Origin: Rugalucina vietnamica | Lineage: Eukaryota > Mollusca > Bivalvia > Lucinida > Lucinidae | Assembly: GCA_964017185.1 (NCBI GenBank) | Contig: OZ024879.1 | Location: forward strand, 46,053,383-46,117,382 | Reading direction: 5' to 3' | DNA length: 64,000 nt | Shown here: positions 21,887-32,113 of the stretch, piece by piece | Layout: the number at the start of each line of letters is the position of its first letter | Position numbering within the stretch: the first letter of the stretch is position 1 | Notes under the pieces: model-generated | What the model saw: only the letters and a program-made list of their open reading frames with translations | Databases searched by the model: none | Told to the model about the DNA's origin: nothing | Made by a program: the position numbers and the translations under genes

Positions 21887-22007
21887 GTAAGCAAAAGCAT
21901 ACTTACCTGGTACAGGAGATACCGTGATCAAGGCGGTTCTCCTCGGTCAAGTATCGTCTCTATCTTCTTGATAGATTATTCTAACTTTCTTAGTTAGTGT
22001 TTTTCAG
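21887..22007 (+). promoter_or_regulatory. Candidate mini-intron in the LINE leader
   Basis: It starts GTAAGC after GGCA (GGCG in copy 2) and contains the U1-like segment. Then come a small hairpin (TCTATC..GATAGA), a TTCTAAC branchpoint-like string and GTTTTTCAG 13 nt before the ORF1 ATG. The acceptor-like end is conserved in copies at 28,627, 50,696 and 59,122. Splicing is a prediction from motifs only. Confidence 0.4.
21899..21956 (+). ncRNA. U1 snRNA 5'-domain segment in LINE leader (copy 1)
   Basis: It begins ATACTTACCTGG, the invariant U1 5' end that pairs with 5' splice sites. It continues through a U1 stem-loop I (ACAGGAGATACCGTGATCA ... GGCGGTTCTCCT), then GTCAAGTATCG. The loop-side strings CCGTGATCA and AGGCGGTT match invertebrate U1. 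The later U1 stem-loops and a canonical Sm-site context are not recognisable, so this is a fragment and not a U1 gene. Confidence 0.8.
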
Positions 22008-22020
22008 ACACACAGTCAAA

Positions 22021-22942
22021 ATGGCAGAGTATTTTTATGATGGTGAAGAGACAGCATTCATTAACACCGACCGCCTCCGAAAGACATTAAAGTTTCTGCC
22101 TACAAGGAGACAGGTATCAGTGTCGGCTGGAGAGCTTCTCAATGCTATTCACGCCAAAGGGGTGGAGCCAGACGATGTTGCAGGCATATTCAAGGTAGGA
22201 GCTTTTGATTCCTCCTTCTCCGTACAGTTTTTTCTCTTTTACGGATATAGCTGAACAAGTTAATGCCCTTCAGTGTCTGCACGTTGGTCAGCAAGTTTTG
22301 ATATTTTGAAAATGGACGAGCAGATTATAAACATACGTGTGCACTCACTGGCTGCCATTATTCTATGACAATATGATAATCAACGAATATTATCAAAATT
22401 TGGCGAGGTAGTGGGTGATATCAAGATGCTCAAGACTGCCCATGCAGACTCCGTCACCTTTGACGGAGTGCGGGAAGTGAGACTTAAGACTGGTGAAATT
22501 GGGAAACAAAAGATCTCTCATGTTATTAACTTTCTGTCTGGTCAGGCCATACTCCTGACAATCTCTGGACGTCCCCAGTACTGCCTCAAATGTAAATGTA
22601 CCGGTCACATTAGGAGCAAGTGCCCGGCTGCACCTGCCCCGAGTGGGGCCCTGACGCAGTCCGACTGAGCCTTCGGGCTTGGCCGGTGTGCCGACGGTCT
22701 CCCAGAAGGGAGATCAGGCCGGCGGGAGTGACTCCTCGACGCAGAAGCGGCAGGAGGATATGGACGAGACGTCCAAGGGCAAGAAACGTCCCTTGTACGT
22801 TGAGGACTCCTTTAGAACCCCTTCTAGGCCAGTCAGTCAACGCTGTCAGGTGGACTCGGGCGGGTTGCCAACAAGCAACCCTTTCGAGCACATCATGACG
22901 GTGGAGGACAATATGTCTCCTCGACCAAATACTAACAAGTGA
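22021..22942 (+). pseudogene. U1-leader LINE ORF1 (copy 1)
   Basis: ORF1 starts MAEYFYDGEETAFINTDRLRKTLKF. It has SAGELLNAIHAKGVEPDDVAGIFKV, then (after frameshifts at about 22,240-22,390) an RRM-like segment INIRVH and LSKFGEVVGDIKMLKTAHAD, VREVRLKT and ILLTISGRPQYCLKCKCTGHIRSKCP, a CCHC zinc knuckle. A Pro/Ser/Asp-rich tail ends at 22,942 in another frame (GGLPTSNPFEHIMTVED). The N-domain/RRM/CCHC order resembles ZCCHC3-like ORF1 proteins of Tx1/L1 LINEs, which bind the element RNA. Several frameshifts kill it. Confidence 0.7.
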
Positions 22943-23426
22943 TGGCTTACTTTATTAAATCTATGGACTGGAAACGTGCCACGAATAATGAATTTTGGAT
23001 TTTGGTTTTGATTGTTTGCTTCGGAGATGACGACCTAAACTGTTTTATCGATCATGAGTTTATGCCCCAAGGCAGTATATTTTCATTTTACTGCCTGCCA
23101 TATTTTTCTTCACAAATATAGTATTTTATTTCTTCTTCTTTTCATGTCACTTTTCATCACTTCACTTCGTTATGTAAAACCTTTTTTCAACACACTATTT
23201 TCTTCATGTATATATTTTCTACTCATTTCAACACGCCGTTTTCATACATGTATATCTATTCACTTGTGTAACTTACCTGTAAATTTCCACTCTACTGCTT
23301 TTCACTTTACGCTTAATATTGATAAAATCTACCTATTGTTTTTACCTGTTTATACACTCCACTCCGATACTTACCTGTTCACTGTAACTGTCTGATCAAT
23401 ACATACCTCAATCAGTGTCGAAAATC
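22943..23426 (+). other. ORF1-ORF2 spacer of the U1-leader LINE
   Basis: T-rich sequence homologous to 61,500-61,940 (shared TCGGAGATGACGACCT, CACTTCGTTATGTAAAACCT, TTTCAACACGCCGTTTTCAT and others). It has no protein I can identify. Confidence 0.55.
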
Positions 23427-24070
23427 GTGACAAGGGTTAGTTTCGTTTTGGTCCCGGAGGATTTTAAAGATATTTTAGCATAGGGGTTGAAAGAGCCATC
23501 ATTGTTCCTCTAAATAGCAATGAATAAATAATATTGGTCCATTTTCATTTTTAGAACAATTGTTTTTGTCAAAAATGGCTAAATTCTGGATCCAAATGCT
23601 AGCTCTGTATGCATGATGAAAGGTCAAGGTCATTGGGGCTTTTGAAATCTGCAGTGTGTGCTTCCGGGTTTAAAAAGTGGGTATTTTTCGGAGACGATTA
23701 CTGAAAAAGTTTACTGGTTGTGAGGTACTTTGGGATTCATTGCCTTTATTCTATTTGACTGATGAATTAAACCAGACATGCACTGGATGCCTTGTGTTTG
23801 CAAGTAATTTGCTGTACCGTTTGACATTTCAGAGTTTTCTTGCATTTTTCTATGCAAAAATAGTGGGTGGGGTAAAAATAAAACTGTAACTGTCAGCCTG
23901 AGAACAGTTGCAGTTGAATGTTTGTTGTCTAAATCAGATTTTAATCCTATCTAGAACACTTCTGAACAGAGAAAGTAATTGCATGCTGACACATGAGCTT
24001 CTTATTAACAATCAAATATTGAAACTGGCCGCGGCCAGCATAGGGACCAAATTTACTATCCCTTGCTACC
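23427..24070. mobile_element. TTAA-type non-autonomous element, copy A
   Basis: About 97-98% identical to 26,603-27,248 (roughly 16 differences counted by eye). The right end reads ACTATCCCTTGCTACC then TTAA. The left end reads GTGACAAGGGTTAG, a decayed form of the other copy's GGTGGCAAGGGATAG, without a left TTAA. TTAA target choice points to piggyBac- or Kolobok-like superfamilies. No transposase is seen. Confidence 0.7.
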
Positions 24071-24843
24071 TTAATTAAGGGCTCTGTCAATTTTTTATTT
24101 TATTGAAAGGGTAATGATTGTGCGCTAATTAAGTAGCTACACGTGTCTACATTTGTATTCTGCAGTGTGATTTAATGTAGTGCTTACGAATTTTTTGGCA
24201 AAAATTATATACTATGAGGCCCGAGCAATTGTCCGAGGTCTGGATTTTGGCCGCTCGACGGACATGGTTTAAAATGTTTCTTCATTTTACATGCTTTTGC
24301 CACTTTCTTCTGTAGCGAAAAGTGAATTTCAAGGTTCATATGTGGTGTATTTGCTATAAATTGTAATTTTAGATGTATATAACTCTATTTTATGGTGGTA
24401 TTTCTTGGGTTTGATCTACATTTTTGTTGTTTCTTTTTAGAAAAATATAGGTGAAAATGTAGTTTAATCAAGGTATCATCAAATTTATGCTATTTATTTT
24501 ACCAGCTAAGCATACAAGCCATCACTTTCTTTCAAAAAGCATTAATAAACTAGACAGCACAGGAAGTCAATAGTTCTACATTCAAAGCTGCTCAACAAAT
24601 ATGTACGTGTTGAAAATGGCTGTCATACACAAGCGGAGGAGGACAGGTGTGGTTATGGTAGGCTTCGCGTAATATTTCGGGATACTCTCAGTCGATTGAA
24701 GACTCACCGCGTAATGTTTGCTATGGTCCACAATAACATCACCTTGTCTTCCTCCATGGATGCATCACCTCTATGCCACAGCAAGGGGTTTGTTGACTCA
24801 GAATATCTGTCATATGAGCCATACTCAATTGATTGATAATAAT
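24071..24843. other. AT-rich spacer
   Basis: I see no gene or clear repeat structure here. Confidence 0.4.
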
Positions 24844-25839
24844 ACAGCTCCGTTCCAGAAGTTTAGTACATACCGATTGGTTTCATAAGTAATGGCATAG
24901 CAGTACCAGCACTTGAAGCTTGGCCAAATGTTATAGGGTGTTTGCAGATTTAAACGGATTTCGTTATGTCAAACTTAATACATAAAACTTTTGACTGATT
25001 GTACCATTTTAGATTTTGATCGAATGATTTATAAAATGTAACACATTAAAATGACAAGCAAAATATCATGAATTCAGGGATACAAATATCAACTTTAAAA
25101 TTGATTTCATACACTTCAAGAAAATTTTAACCAAAAACAGATTATATCGTATAGTAGGCATATCACCCTGCATACTACACCTAACTTGATATTTGGTCTA
25201 CCCTGTGTTTATTCAAGTTTATTGAAGCTTGAAATATTGCACACAAATAGACATGGTACACAAAATTATACAATCAGTCAGCGTTTGATACTTTATTATA
25301 CATACAACCGTTTGATTTGTAATGACACTGGTCAAATAGTTGAATATAGATATTTGATCCAAAGAAAGCCGCTCGAAAAGGTACTGGGACACAAAATGGC
25401 GAAACGACAGTCCAAACAAGGTAAGGCAGTCTAGTAGGATGCAAGTTTTCAAGCTTCAATAACCTCGACTGTACATAGGGTAGACCAAATATTATGAAAG
25501 GTGTAGTCTCCTGGACTCTCTGTCATTTTATGCGAATAATTGAATTTTAGTTCAAATTTTCCTGTAATGTGAGAAATCAATGCAAACATTGATATTTGTG
25601 TCACAGAAGTTATGTTATTTCGTTTATTATATTTTATGTGTTATAATCTATTTGTAGATCGATCAAAATCTAAATTGTTACAATCAGTGAATAATTCTAT
25701 GTATTAGGATTGACTTAGCGAAATCCGTTCAAATCTGCAAACACCCAATAAAATCTGGCCAAGCATCAAGTATGGGTACTGCTATGCCAATGCTTATGAA
25801 ACAAATCGGCATGTACTAAACTTATGAAACGGAGCTGTA
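24844..25839. repeat. 1-kb foldback element with ~390-bp arms
   Basis: The left arm (24,844-25,235) and right arm (25,452-25,839) are reverse complements. They start ACAGCTCCGTT / GGAGCTGT and run through GTTTAGTACAT, GGCATAGCAGTACC, GCTTGGCCA, GGGTGTTTGCAGATTT, ATTTCG, TAGATTTTGATCGA and ATATTTGGTCTACCCT. The inner boundary is TATTGAAGCTTGAA versus TTCAAGCTTCAATA. The ~215-bp loop has no recognised gene. As RNA it would form a long hairpin. Confidence 0.8.
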
Positions 25840-26602
25840 GAATGACATTAAAGATGAATGAAAGTGGTTATAATGGTCATCCTTGGTATGTGAACTTATC
25901 AAAACTGTTGGCATCAGTTTTGTTTTGTTTCCACCACATTTTGTTTTAACCCTTTTCATTCTTTTACAGGTCTGAGTCTTTAGTTCATCACCTCTGGTTG
26001 ATTAGTTTCAGAATTTGTACTTGTGCCTGTTACTGATATCCTGAAGTTCAACAGATTTCAACCTATCTGTAGCAGTGAGTGTGTTAGTATCTCTCTGTAT
26101 TTTCATCAGGTAATGTCACTTCTGCTGCAAAAGTGGGGGATGATTTGACTGATAAGAAAGAAATCAAATAAGATTGCTGTGTTTTGTAGACCCTTGTCAG
26201 ATATGAAGATGGCATACAGGACATTCTGTTGTGTTTTGGCCTTTTTAAGCTAAATATGGGGGGTACATGAAGTTTTGATCTGTACTTTTCAATGGCTGTC
26301 ATCAGAAATTAATGGAAGTGGACCCTGGTGGTACAGTAAAAACCTCTCCATAATGTGCTAACAATACAAACATTACAAAGCAGAAAGTGACATTCCACGA
26401 CAAAAGATTAAGTGTCAACAATTTTTCGGCTTTCACCATTTTGCATGTTGATGGCTCGGAAGAACAAACATATTCTAGAACAAATATAACAACCACCGGA
26501 TACTTTCTAAGCAGCTTTATTCAGTATATTTTATTGCAAATACACCAAATTACAAATTAACCTCGAGTTTTGGTCACTTTTAACCAAAACCTGTTGACTT
26601 AA
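25840..26602. other. Spacer without recognisable features
   Basis: Short open frames only. The last ~50 bases before TTAA (ending AAACCTGTTGAC) resemble the LINE spacer at 61,940-61,955. Confidence 0.35.
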
Positions 26603-27248
26603 GGTGGCAAGGGATAGTTTCGTATTGGTCCCGGAGGATTTTAAAGATATTTTAGCATAGGGGTTGAAAAAGCCGTCATTGTTCCTCTAAACTGCAATGA
26701 ATAAATAATATTGGTCCATTTTCATTTTTAGAACAATTGTTTTTGTCAAAAATGGCTAAATTCTGGATCCAAATGCTAGCTCTGTATGCATGATGAAAGG
26801 TCAAGGTCATTGCGGCTTTTGAAATCTGCAGTGTGTGCTTCCGGGTTTAAAAAGTGGGTATTTTTCGGAGACGATTACTGAAAAAGTTTACTGGTTGTGA
26901 GGTACTTTGGGATTCATTGCCTTTATTCTATTTGACTGATGAATTAAACCAGACGTGCACTGGATACCTTGTGTTTGCAAGTAATTTGCTGTACCGTTTG
27001 AGAGTTCAGAGTTTTCTTGCATTTTTCTATGCAAAAATTAGTGGGTGGGGTAAAAATAAAACTGTAACTGTCAGCCTGAGAACAGTTGCAGTTGAATGTT
27101 TGTTGTCTAAATCAGATTTTAATCCTATCTAGAACACTTTTGAACAGAGAAAGTAACTGCATGCTGACACATGAGCTTCTTATTAACAATCAAATATTGA
27201 AACTGGCCGCGGCCAGCATAGGGACCAAATTTACTATCCCTTGCTACC
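26603..27248. mobile_element. TTAA-type non-autonomous element, copy B
   Basis: Flanked by TTAA on both sides (26,599-26,602 and 27,249-27,252). Inverted ends are GGTGGCAAGGGATAGT and ACTATCCCTTGCTACC. The right flank (TTAACATTAGTTCAATAGG) is the U1-leader LINE spacer, also present uninterrupted at 61,954-61,972. Non-coding. Confidence 0.8.
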
Positions 27249-27923
27249 TTAACATTAGTTCAATAGGCGTTGATTTTAAGCTACTCATTTCGTTATCGGG
27301 AAAATATCTAAACGGTGCAGAAATGTACTTTGTGAACTATATACATGTATACACTTGGCTGTGGGCATATTTATTACTAGTATTGGCTACTGTAAAACTT
27401 ATGAGTTTGAACTCGAATTTTAATTGCTCTTTATTCTTTTGTATTTTGAAACTTTGTGTTTCTTTCTTAGCATATCAGTTATGTAACTTGTGCCTTTGGC
27501 TTTTTAGTCGTTTCGAAATTACAAGTTTTCGGCCTTTAATATTTACAAGGCAAGTTTTGTCTTTTCGAAAATAAGTTTTCTCCTACATGTTAAAAATAGC
27601 TTTCGGCCGTTTTACTTTTTTGTGATTGTTGTTTTTCAGATATTTTATACACGCATAATGAGTTTTAGTATTTACTTATTGGCATTTCAATTATGCGACT
27701 AAAGAGTGTTTTAAATTGGATCTAAATCCGTTACAATTCAAACTCAGAATTTTGAGATCCATCATGAATATGGTTCTTTAAAACTCGAAAGAAAATTAAA
27801 AAAACACAGGGTAACTGAAATCAAACAAAGGCCAAAATACCTCGTTAGCGAATATGTTAAAAGGCCGAAACCCTATTATAGCGAATACCATAAGAGGCCG
27901 AAACCACAAGTTGCATTATGAAT
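27249..27923 (+). other. T-rich LINE spacer remnant and unassigned sequence
   Basis: The first part continues the LINE spacer after the TTAA element. A hydrophobic frame to 27,574 is probably fortuitous in T-rich DNA. After 27,600 I see short CGAAA-rich repeats (AGGCCGAAACC at 27,860 and 27,895) and nothing coding. Confidence 0.35.
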
Positions 27924-28513
27924 ACCGGGTGCTGTAGACTTTTTATTTATTTATTTGTTTATTTGCTCGTGACCTGCTATCAGATACTATTCTACTTTTA
28001 AAATTGGACATACTCTCTAAGATTGTACATTTGCTTATGTTTTGCTTATTACCCTGATTTAAGTATGCAAAAGAGGCATTACTGTCTCCTGTGAAATTGC
28101 CAAACACCGTTACTCAAAGGTAAAGAATGAGGCCGATGCCACGTTTATCTTTTATAAATTGGGCAATATTCTAGACATTTTAAAATCGCTGAAAGCAAGA
28201 AATTAATTGATAAGAGCGGGTTGTTCCCCTTTAAAATACGTATACGTAACGTTTTTAAGGATGGGTTGTTCCCCTTTAAAAAATGTTTAATTAACATCCG
28301 TTGTGGGTTTGTTTTCGTGTTTGGTGCTTTTTTTTGTACGACGGGCTAATTGTGCATTTTTGTACAGTTAACTAAGTCCGCTACATGCGTTGCAGCGACG
28401 AATGTCAAGCACGTGTGGCGGTGTCCGGCTGACAGCTGGCGTATGCACGGCCAGCGGCATCGTTTGTGTTTGAAATTTGCGCCGTTTAACACGTACCGGC
28501 GGTAAGCAAAAGC

Positions 28514-28572
28514 ATACTTACCTTGTACAGGAGATACCGTGATCATAGGCGGTTCTCCTAGGTCTAGTATCG
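28514..28572 (+). ncRNA. U1 snRNA 5'-domain segment (copy 2)
   Basis: ATACTTACCTTG then ACAGGAGATACCGTGATCA, GGCGGTTCTCCTAGG and GTATCG. The stem-loop I arms still pair. The preceding GGCGGTAAGC is a good 5' splice-site match. The following TCTATC..GATAGA hairpin is kept. Confidence 0.78.
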
Positions 28573-28629
28573 TTTTCTATCTTTTTCGATAGATATTTTG
28601 TCAAACTTTGTAGTTAGTATTTTTCAGAA

Positions 28630-29617
28630 ATGAATCCATAGTATACCTTCGACGGTTGCGAGGCCAACTGTATAAATGCGAAGTATTCAGCTGGTACCCC
28701 TCGGCGGTGGTTACTCTCAATCTGTGAGCGAAGTCTTGAATGCGCTGTCGGCAGCCGGAGTTCAGCCGGAAGATGTTAAGGCCGTCTATAAGGTCAGTCC
28801 TTTCGGTAAGAAGTTTTCCGTCATGTTCGCTTTTAGTGATATGCTTGAACTGTTCAAGGCTCGTGAGGAAATACGCATAAAAGGGCACATTCGCAATCAT
28901 GAGCATAACTGAGCGGAATGTGAGTCTTCGCATACACTGGCTACCTACCTATTATGATAATTCCATCATAAAGGAAATATTCAGTGATTTCGAAAAAGTT
29001 CTGAGCATTGATGATTTGAAAACGGCGCATGAAAATCGTGTAACACTTGATGGTACAAGACAAGTGGTGCTAAAGACGGACGAGCTATTAAAGCAACAAA
29101 TCCCTCACATTATCAACTTTAAGTCGGGAAATAAAGTGCTTGTAACCATGCCAGGGCGACCGCCATATTGTCTTAAATGCAAGGGAATAGGTCACACAAG
29201 AGTCCAGAATCTATGTAGCGGCTATACACGCGGCTGAGAGTCGTGTCTCTACACCGGCTGAGCCATCTCAGCCGGCTACACCTGCCCATGCTCCTGTCTC
29301 GAGTGAGGCCCCGGTATCGTCGGACCCTGCCGACCCTCCGACTGAGCCTAATGGCTCGGCCGGTGGGCCGACGGTCTCCCTTTAGGGAGATCAGGCCGGC
29401 GAGAAGGGGTCCTCGGCACAGGAGAGTGGGGAGGTTATGGACGAGTAGTCACAGGGAGCAAAGCGTCCCTTCGACGATGATGACTCCCGGTTTTTAACCC
29501 CTAACAGGACTTTCAGTAGGCCCCGACAGTTGAGCTCGGGCGGGTTGCCAACCAGCAACCAGTTCGAGCCCATCATGTCGGTGGATGATATAATGTTTCG
29601 CAGTACACATGTTGCAA
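28630..29617 (+). pseudogene. U1-leader LINE ORF1 (copy 2)
   Basis: The initiator ATG is followed after three codons by TAG. Recognisable blocks are YTFDGCEANCINA, VLNALSAAGVQPEDVKAVYKVSPFGKKFSVMF, then VSLRIHWLPTYYDNSIIKEIFSDFEKVLSIDDLKTAHENRV, RQVVLKTDE, IPHIINFKSG and VTMPGRPPYCLKCKGIGHTR. The last Cys of the zinc knuckle is lost in a frameshift. The Pro/Ser tail ends with GGLPTSNQFEPIMSVDDIM, matching copy 1. It is inactive. Confidence 0.7.
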
Positions 29618-29620
29618 GCT

Positions 29621-31500
29621 TAGTTCAAAATGCCGAACGTCAATTAAACGGAGCATTGCGACAGTGTCGAACTAAAAATATTCAAAAACATACAAAGAAA
29701 TATTCTACTAGCATTTCAAGGCAAACAATAAATCAAAACTTCCTCAAGTTCCTGAAGTTTTGCAATGACAAAGTCAATTTGTATAAGTTTTGTTTTACAT
29801 TTGTCTTATATTTATGAGATAAAATAACTTGCAATTTTTCACTTTAGGGGGGTAACGTTACTGACGCCATGCTCCCCGCATAACCTTGAATATCTGTTTC
29901 TTAATTATCATTGCTTCTTAAGCAGGAATAACCGTAATTTTGCGAGTGAAACATCTAAAACCTAAGTTTGCATTTACACCGAAACATTTAACGAAATAAA
30001 AGTGTTTGAAGTAAAGATGGTGAGGTAACTTAAATATTCACATCAGGCATGTTAGGTTAACAAAAATATTAAATGTTTTAAAAATGTTTTATCTTGTTCT
30101 CCTTTGGCGTGTTTGGGACCAATAGATTAAGATAATAAAAGCAAGGATCAGGAACTGATACAATCAGATTCCAAATTCCGCACAAAGCATCACAAGGGAA
30201 AGGAGCACCATATATAAGACTTACATGCAACGCTACAAGGCCAGTCAGCAGCTCTTTCCCAAATAGTTGGTGACTCAGATGCCAATTAAATCAAAGCAAC
30301 AAATAGGACATAATTATGCAATAGCAAAGGGATAAAATCAAAGGTAAACACACATTAAACATTAAAGAATCACAACAAAAGCACTGACTTGGAACGGTCA
30401 GTATTACACATAACTGGTGGGTTAAAAGATCTTTTACGACCTGTCAATCCTCCCTCTTTTTTGCTTTCATTGTGGTTCAAAACATGTTTTTGTTCAGTTC
30501 GCGTGGACGTTTTCTACCTCATAAAGGAAGTATCATGACAACAAAGAAATAGTCACGCCATGATGCTTCCAGGATGAAGGCTGTACAGAACAAAGGCGTC
30601 GAGACATCTGTTGCTCACAACACCACTTAACACTCGAACATTAGAAAACCTTTTTTTGCTGAAATTAACATGTAACATGCAATGTTTTACATGTTATATT
30701 GTTGTTTGTGGTAAGATTTTAACAGTGATAATTGTATTATTAAAAGTCAAATAGTCATGACTAGATAATAATAAAGATTATCACATGTGGATTTTGGTCA
30801 TAACCTGCAGCATTAGCCTAACACCAGGGATATTGTGGACTCAGCAATACCATGGACCATTTTGACAAAAACTTGTGCATGGGTACAGTACTCCCTATCT
30901 CTTTACATTATAAAATGGCCCAGTCTTGCGAAATGAATGGGCCATTTTGAAAAAGATGGGCATGTTTGCCCATGGCCCCTTCCAAATTTATGCATGTAAC
31001 ACCCAATTATCAGACTGAGTTTTTAGCTCGAGGTTTGATTATTGGTTACCAAAACCCTCTATTTCAATAATATGTTAAGCACATATTCAATACTGCTTAA
31101 ATGTTTATTTTCTTGATTAAAATAATGACATTTATTGTCATTTAAAACTCAGATTGTTACATACAAGGTATTAGTGTGCATGTACTTGGCTGACAGTTTT
31201 TGCATTATTGATTATTTGACAGGATAGTTTAAACATGTTTAACATGTTTAAAGCTTTATATCAGTGGTCACATTATGAGATATACACAAAAAATATATAA
31301 AAACATCTCAAAATTCTTAGTCTTTCAGTATGTCCAGGTCAGCAGTAAATTTAAATGATGCATAACATCTACAAGTTAAGTTAATAAACTGTCACTTGAA
31401 GCAGTCATCTGTTTTTGCAACTAATAACTTTTGGCCCCTTACTGTAGTCATTGTCAGTCCACCAGGCTTTCCAGTGCTTTTTTCCTTAGTGTTAATAAAA
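29621..31500. repeat. Spacer containing a dispersed ~340-bp repeat (30,105-30,450)
   Basis: The segment with ATAAAAGCAAGGATCAG..CAGCAGCTCTTTCCCA..GACTTGGAACGGTCAGTA..TTTTACGACC has relatives at 39,100-39,300 and 52,560-52,900. The rest (to 31,500) has no gene that I can support. Confidence 0.45.
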
Positions 31501-31510
31501 TCATCATTGT

Positions 31511-32035
31511 ATGTTAAAAATATTACAAAATGTAACTCCGGATGGTAAAGAAGCTAGTGACATGATAGATATCAAACTTGGAGATGAGAAATTGAAGGTG
31601 GTGAAGTCTAAGAAAGTCCTTGGAGTGGTTATTGACAATCAACTGAATTTCCATGAACAGATACAGGAGAGGGTGAAAGCTGGATTTAGAGCGCTGAAAA
31701 ATCTGGATTGTTTTGTTAAAGGTCATAGGAGGTGTCCTCAGTCTACTTACCTTCGGTTGTACAATGCTCTAGTACTACCAGTAATGGACTATGGAGTTGC
31801 AGTTGCAGTAACAGCTACCTCAGAATGCATCACAGAGATGGGAAAAGTTCAAAGAGCAGCTATGTTGAATGCCTCTGGCTGTATGAATAGTACCAGTACG
31901 GGTGCGTTGGAGGTTCTTACGAATACAGGTCCAATGGACCTACACTTGAAGATGAGGCAGGCTCAGGAAGTAGTCATAACTTGTTGTTATTTCCATTATC
32001 AGCAGGGATTCTTTGGGCCCGGACATCAGACATAG
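31511..32035 (+). pseudogene. LINE RT C-terminal fragment
   Basis: A 174-codon frame from the post-catalytic RT region: KKVLGVVIDNQLNFHEQI, RALKNLDCFVKGHR, LRLYNALVLPVMDYGVAV and VQRAAMLNASGCMNSTSTGALEVLTNTGPMDLHLK. These are typical of the RT thumb and connection of Jockey/I-group LINEs. No endonuclease, FADD/YVDD box or RNase H adjoins it, so it is an isolated fragment. The upstream Met is arbitrary. Confidence 0.65.
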
Positions 32036-32058
32036 ACTGATAATATTTCAAAATAATA

Positions 32059-32113
32059 GCAACCAACCAACCGAGTTGTTGTCGCGCAGCGACAACAACG
32101 AGGTGTTGGTTGC
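32059..32113. repeat. Strong hairpin, 55 bp
   Basis: GCAACCAACC..GAGTTGTTGTCGC pairs with GCGACAACAAC..GTTGGTTGC around a GCA centre. It lies just downstream of the RT fragment. Confidence 0.7.

Larger units (their letters stand above)
20960..23426 (+). mobile_element. U1-leader LINE, copy 1: complete 5' leader, ORF1 and spacer, no ORF2
   Basis: It begins with ACCGGGTGCTGTAGACTTTT, identical to the start of copies at 27,924 and 49,332. A T-rich tract, two promoter-like repeats (21,583-21,668), a U1-derived segment (21,899-21,956), a splice-acceptor-like string ending at 22,007 and ORF1 follow. After ORF1, a spacer homologous to 61,500-61,940 runs until the TTAA element at 23,427. ORF2 is not present. 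Confidence 0.7.
27924..29620 (+). mobile_element. U1-leader LINE, copy 2: complete leader and ORF1
   Basis: It starts ACCGGGTGCTGTAGACTTTT. Promoter units lie at 28,216-28,300, the U1-derived segment at 28,514-28,572, the acceptor-like TTTTTCAG ends at 28,627, and ORF1 runs from 28,630. The order is the same as copy 1. The spacer and ORF2 are absent or unrecognisable after 29,620. Confidence 0.7.

Noticed and set aside
21899-21956. A functional U1 snRNA gene
   Set aside because: Only the first ~58 nt are U1-like; stem-loops II-IV and a canonical Sm region are missing, and the segment recurs inside a LINE leader.
23427-27248. The two 645-bp direct repeats as LTRs of a retrotransposon
   Set aside because: Each copy has its own inverted ends and TTAA flank, and no gag/pol or primer-binding site lies between them.
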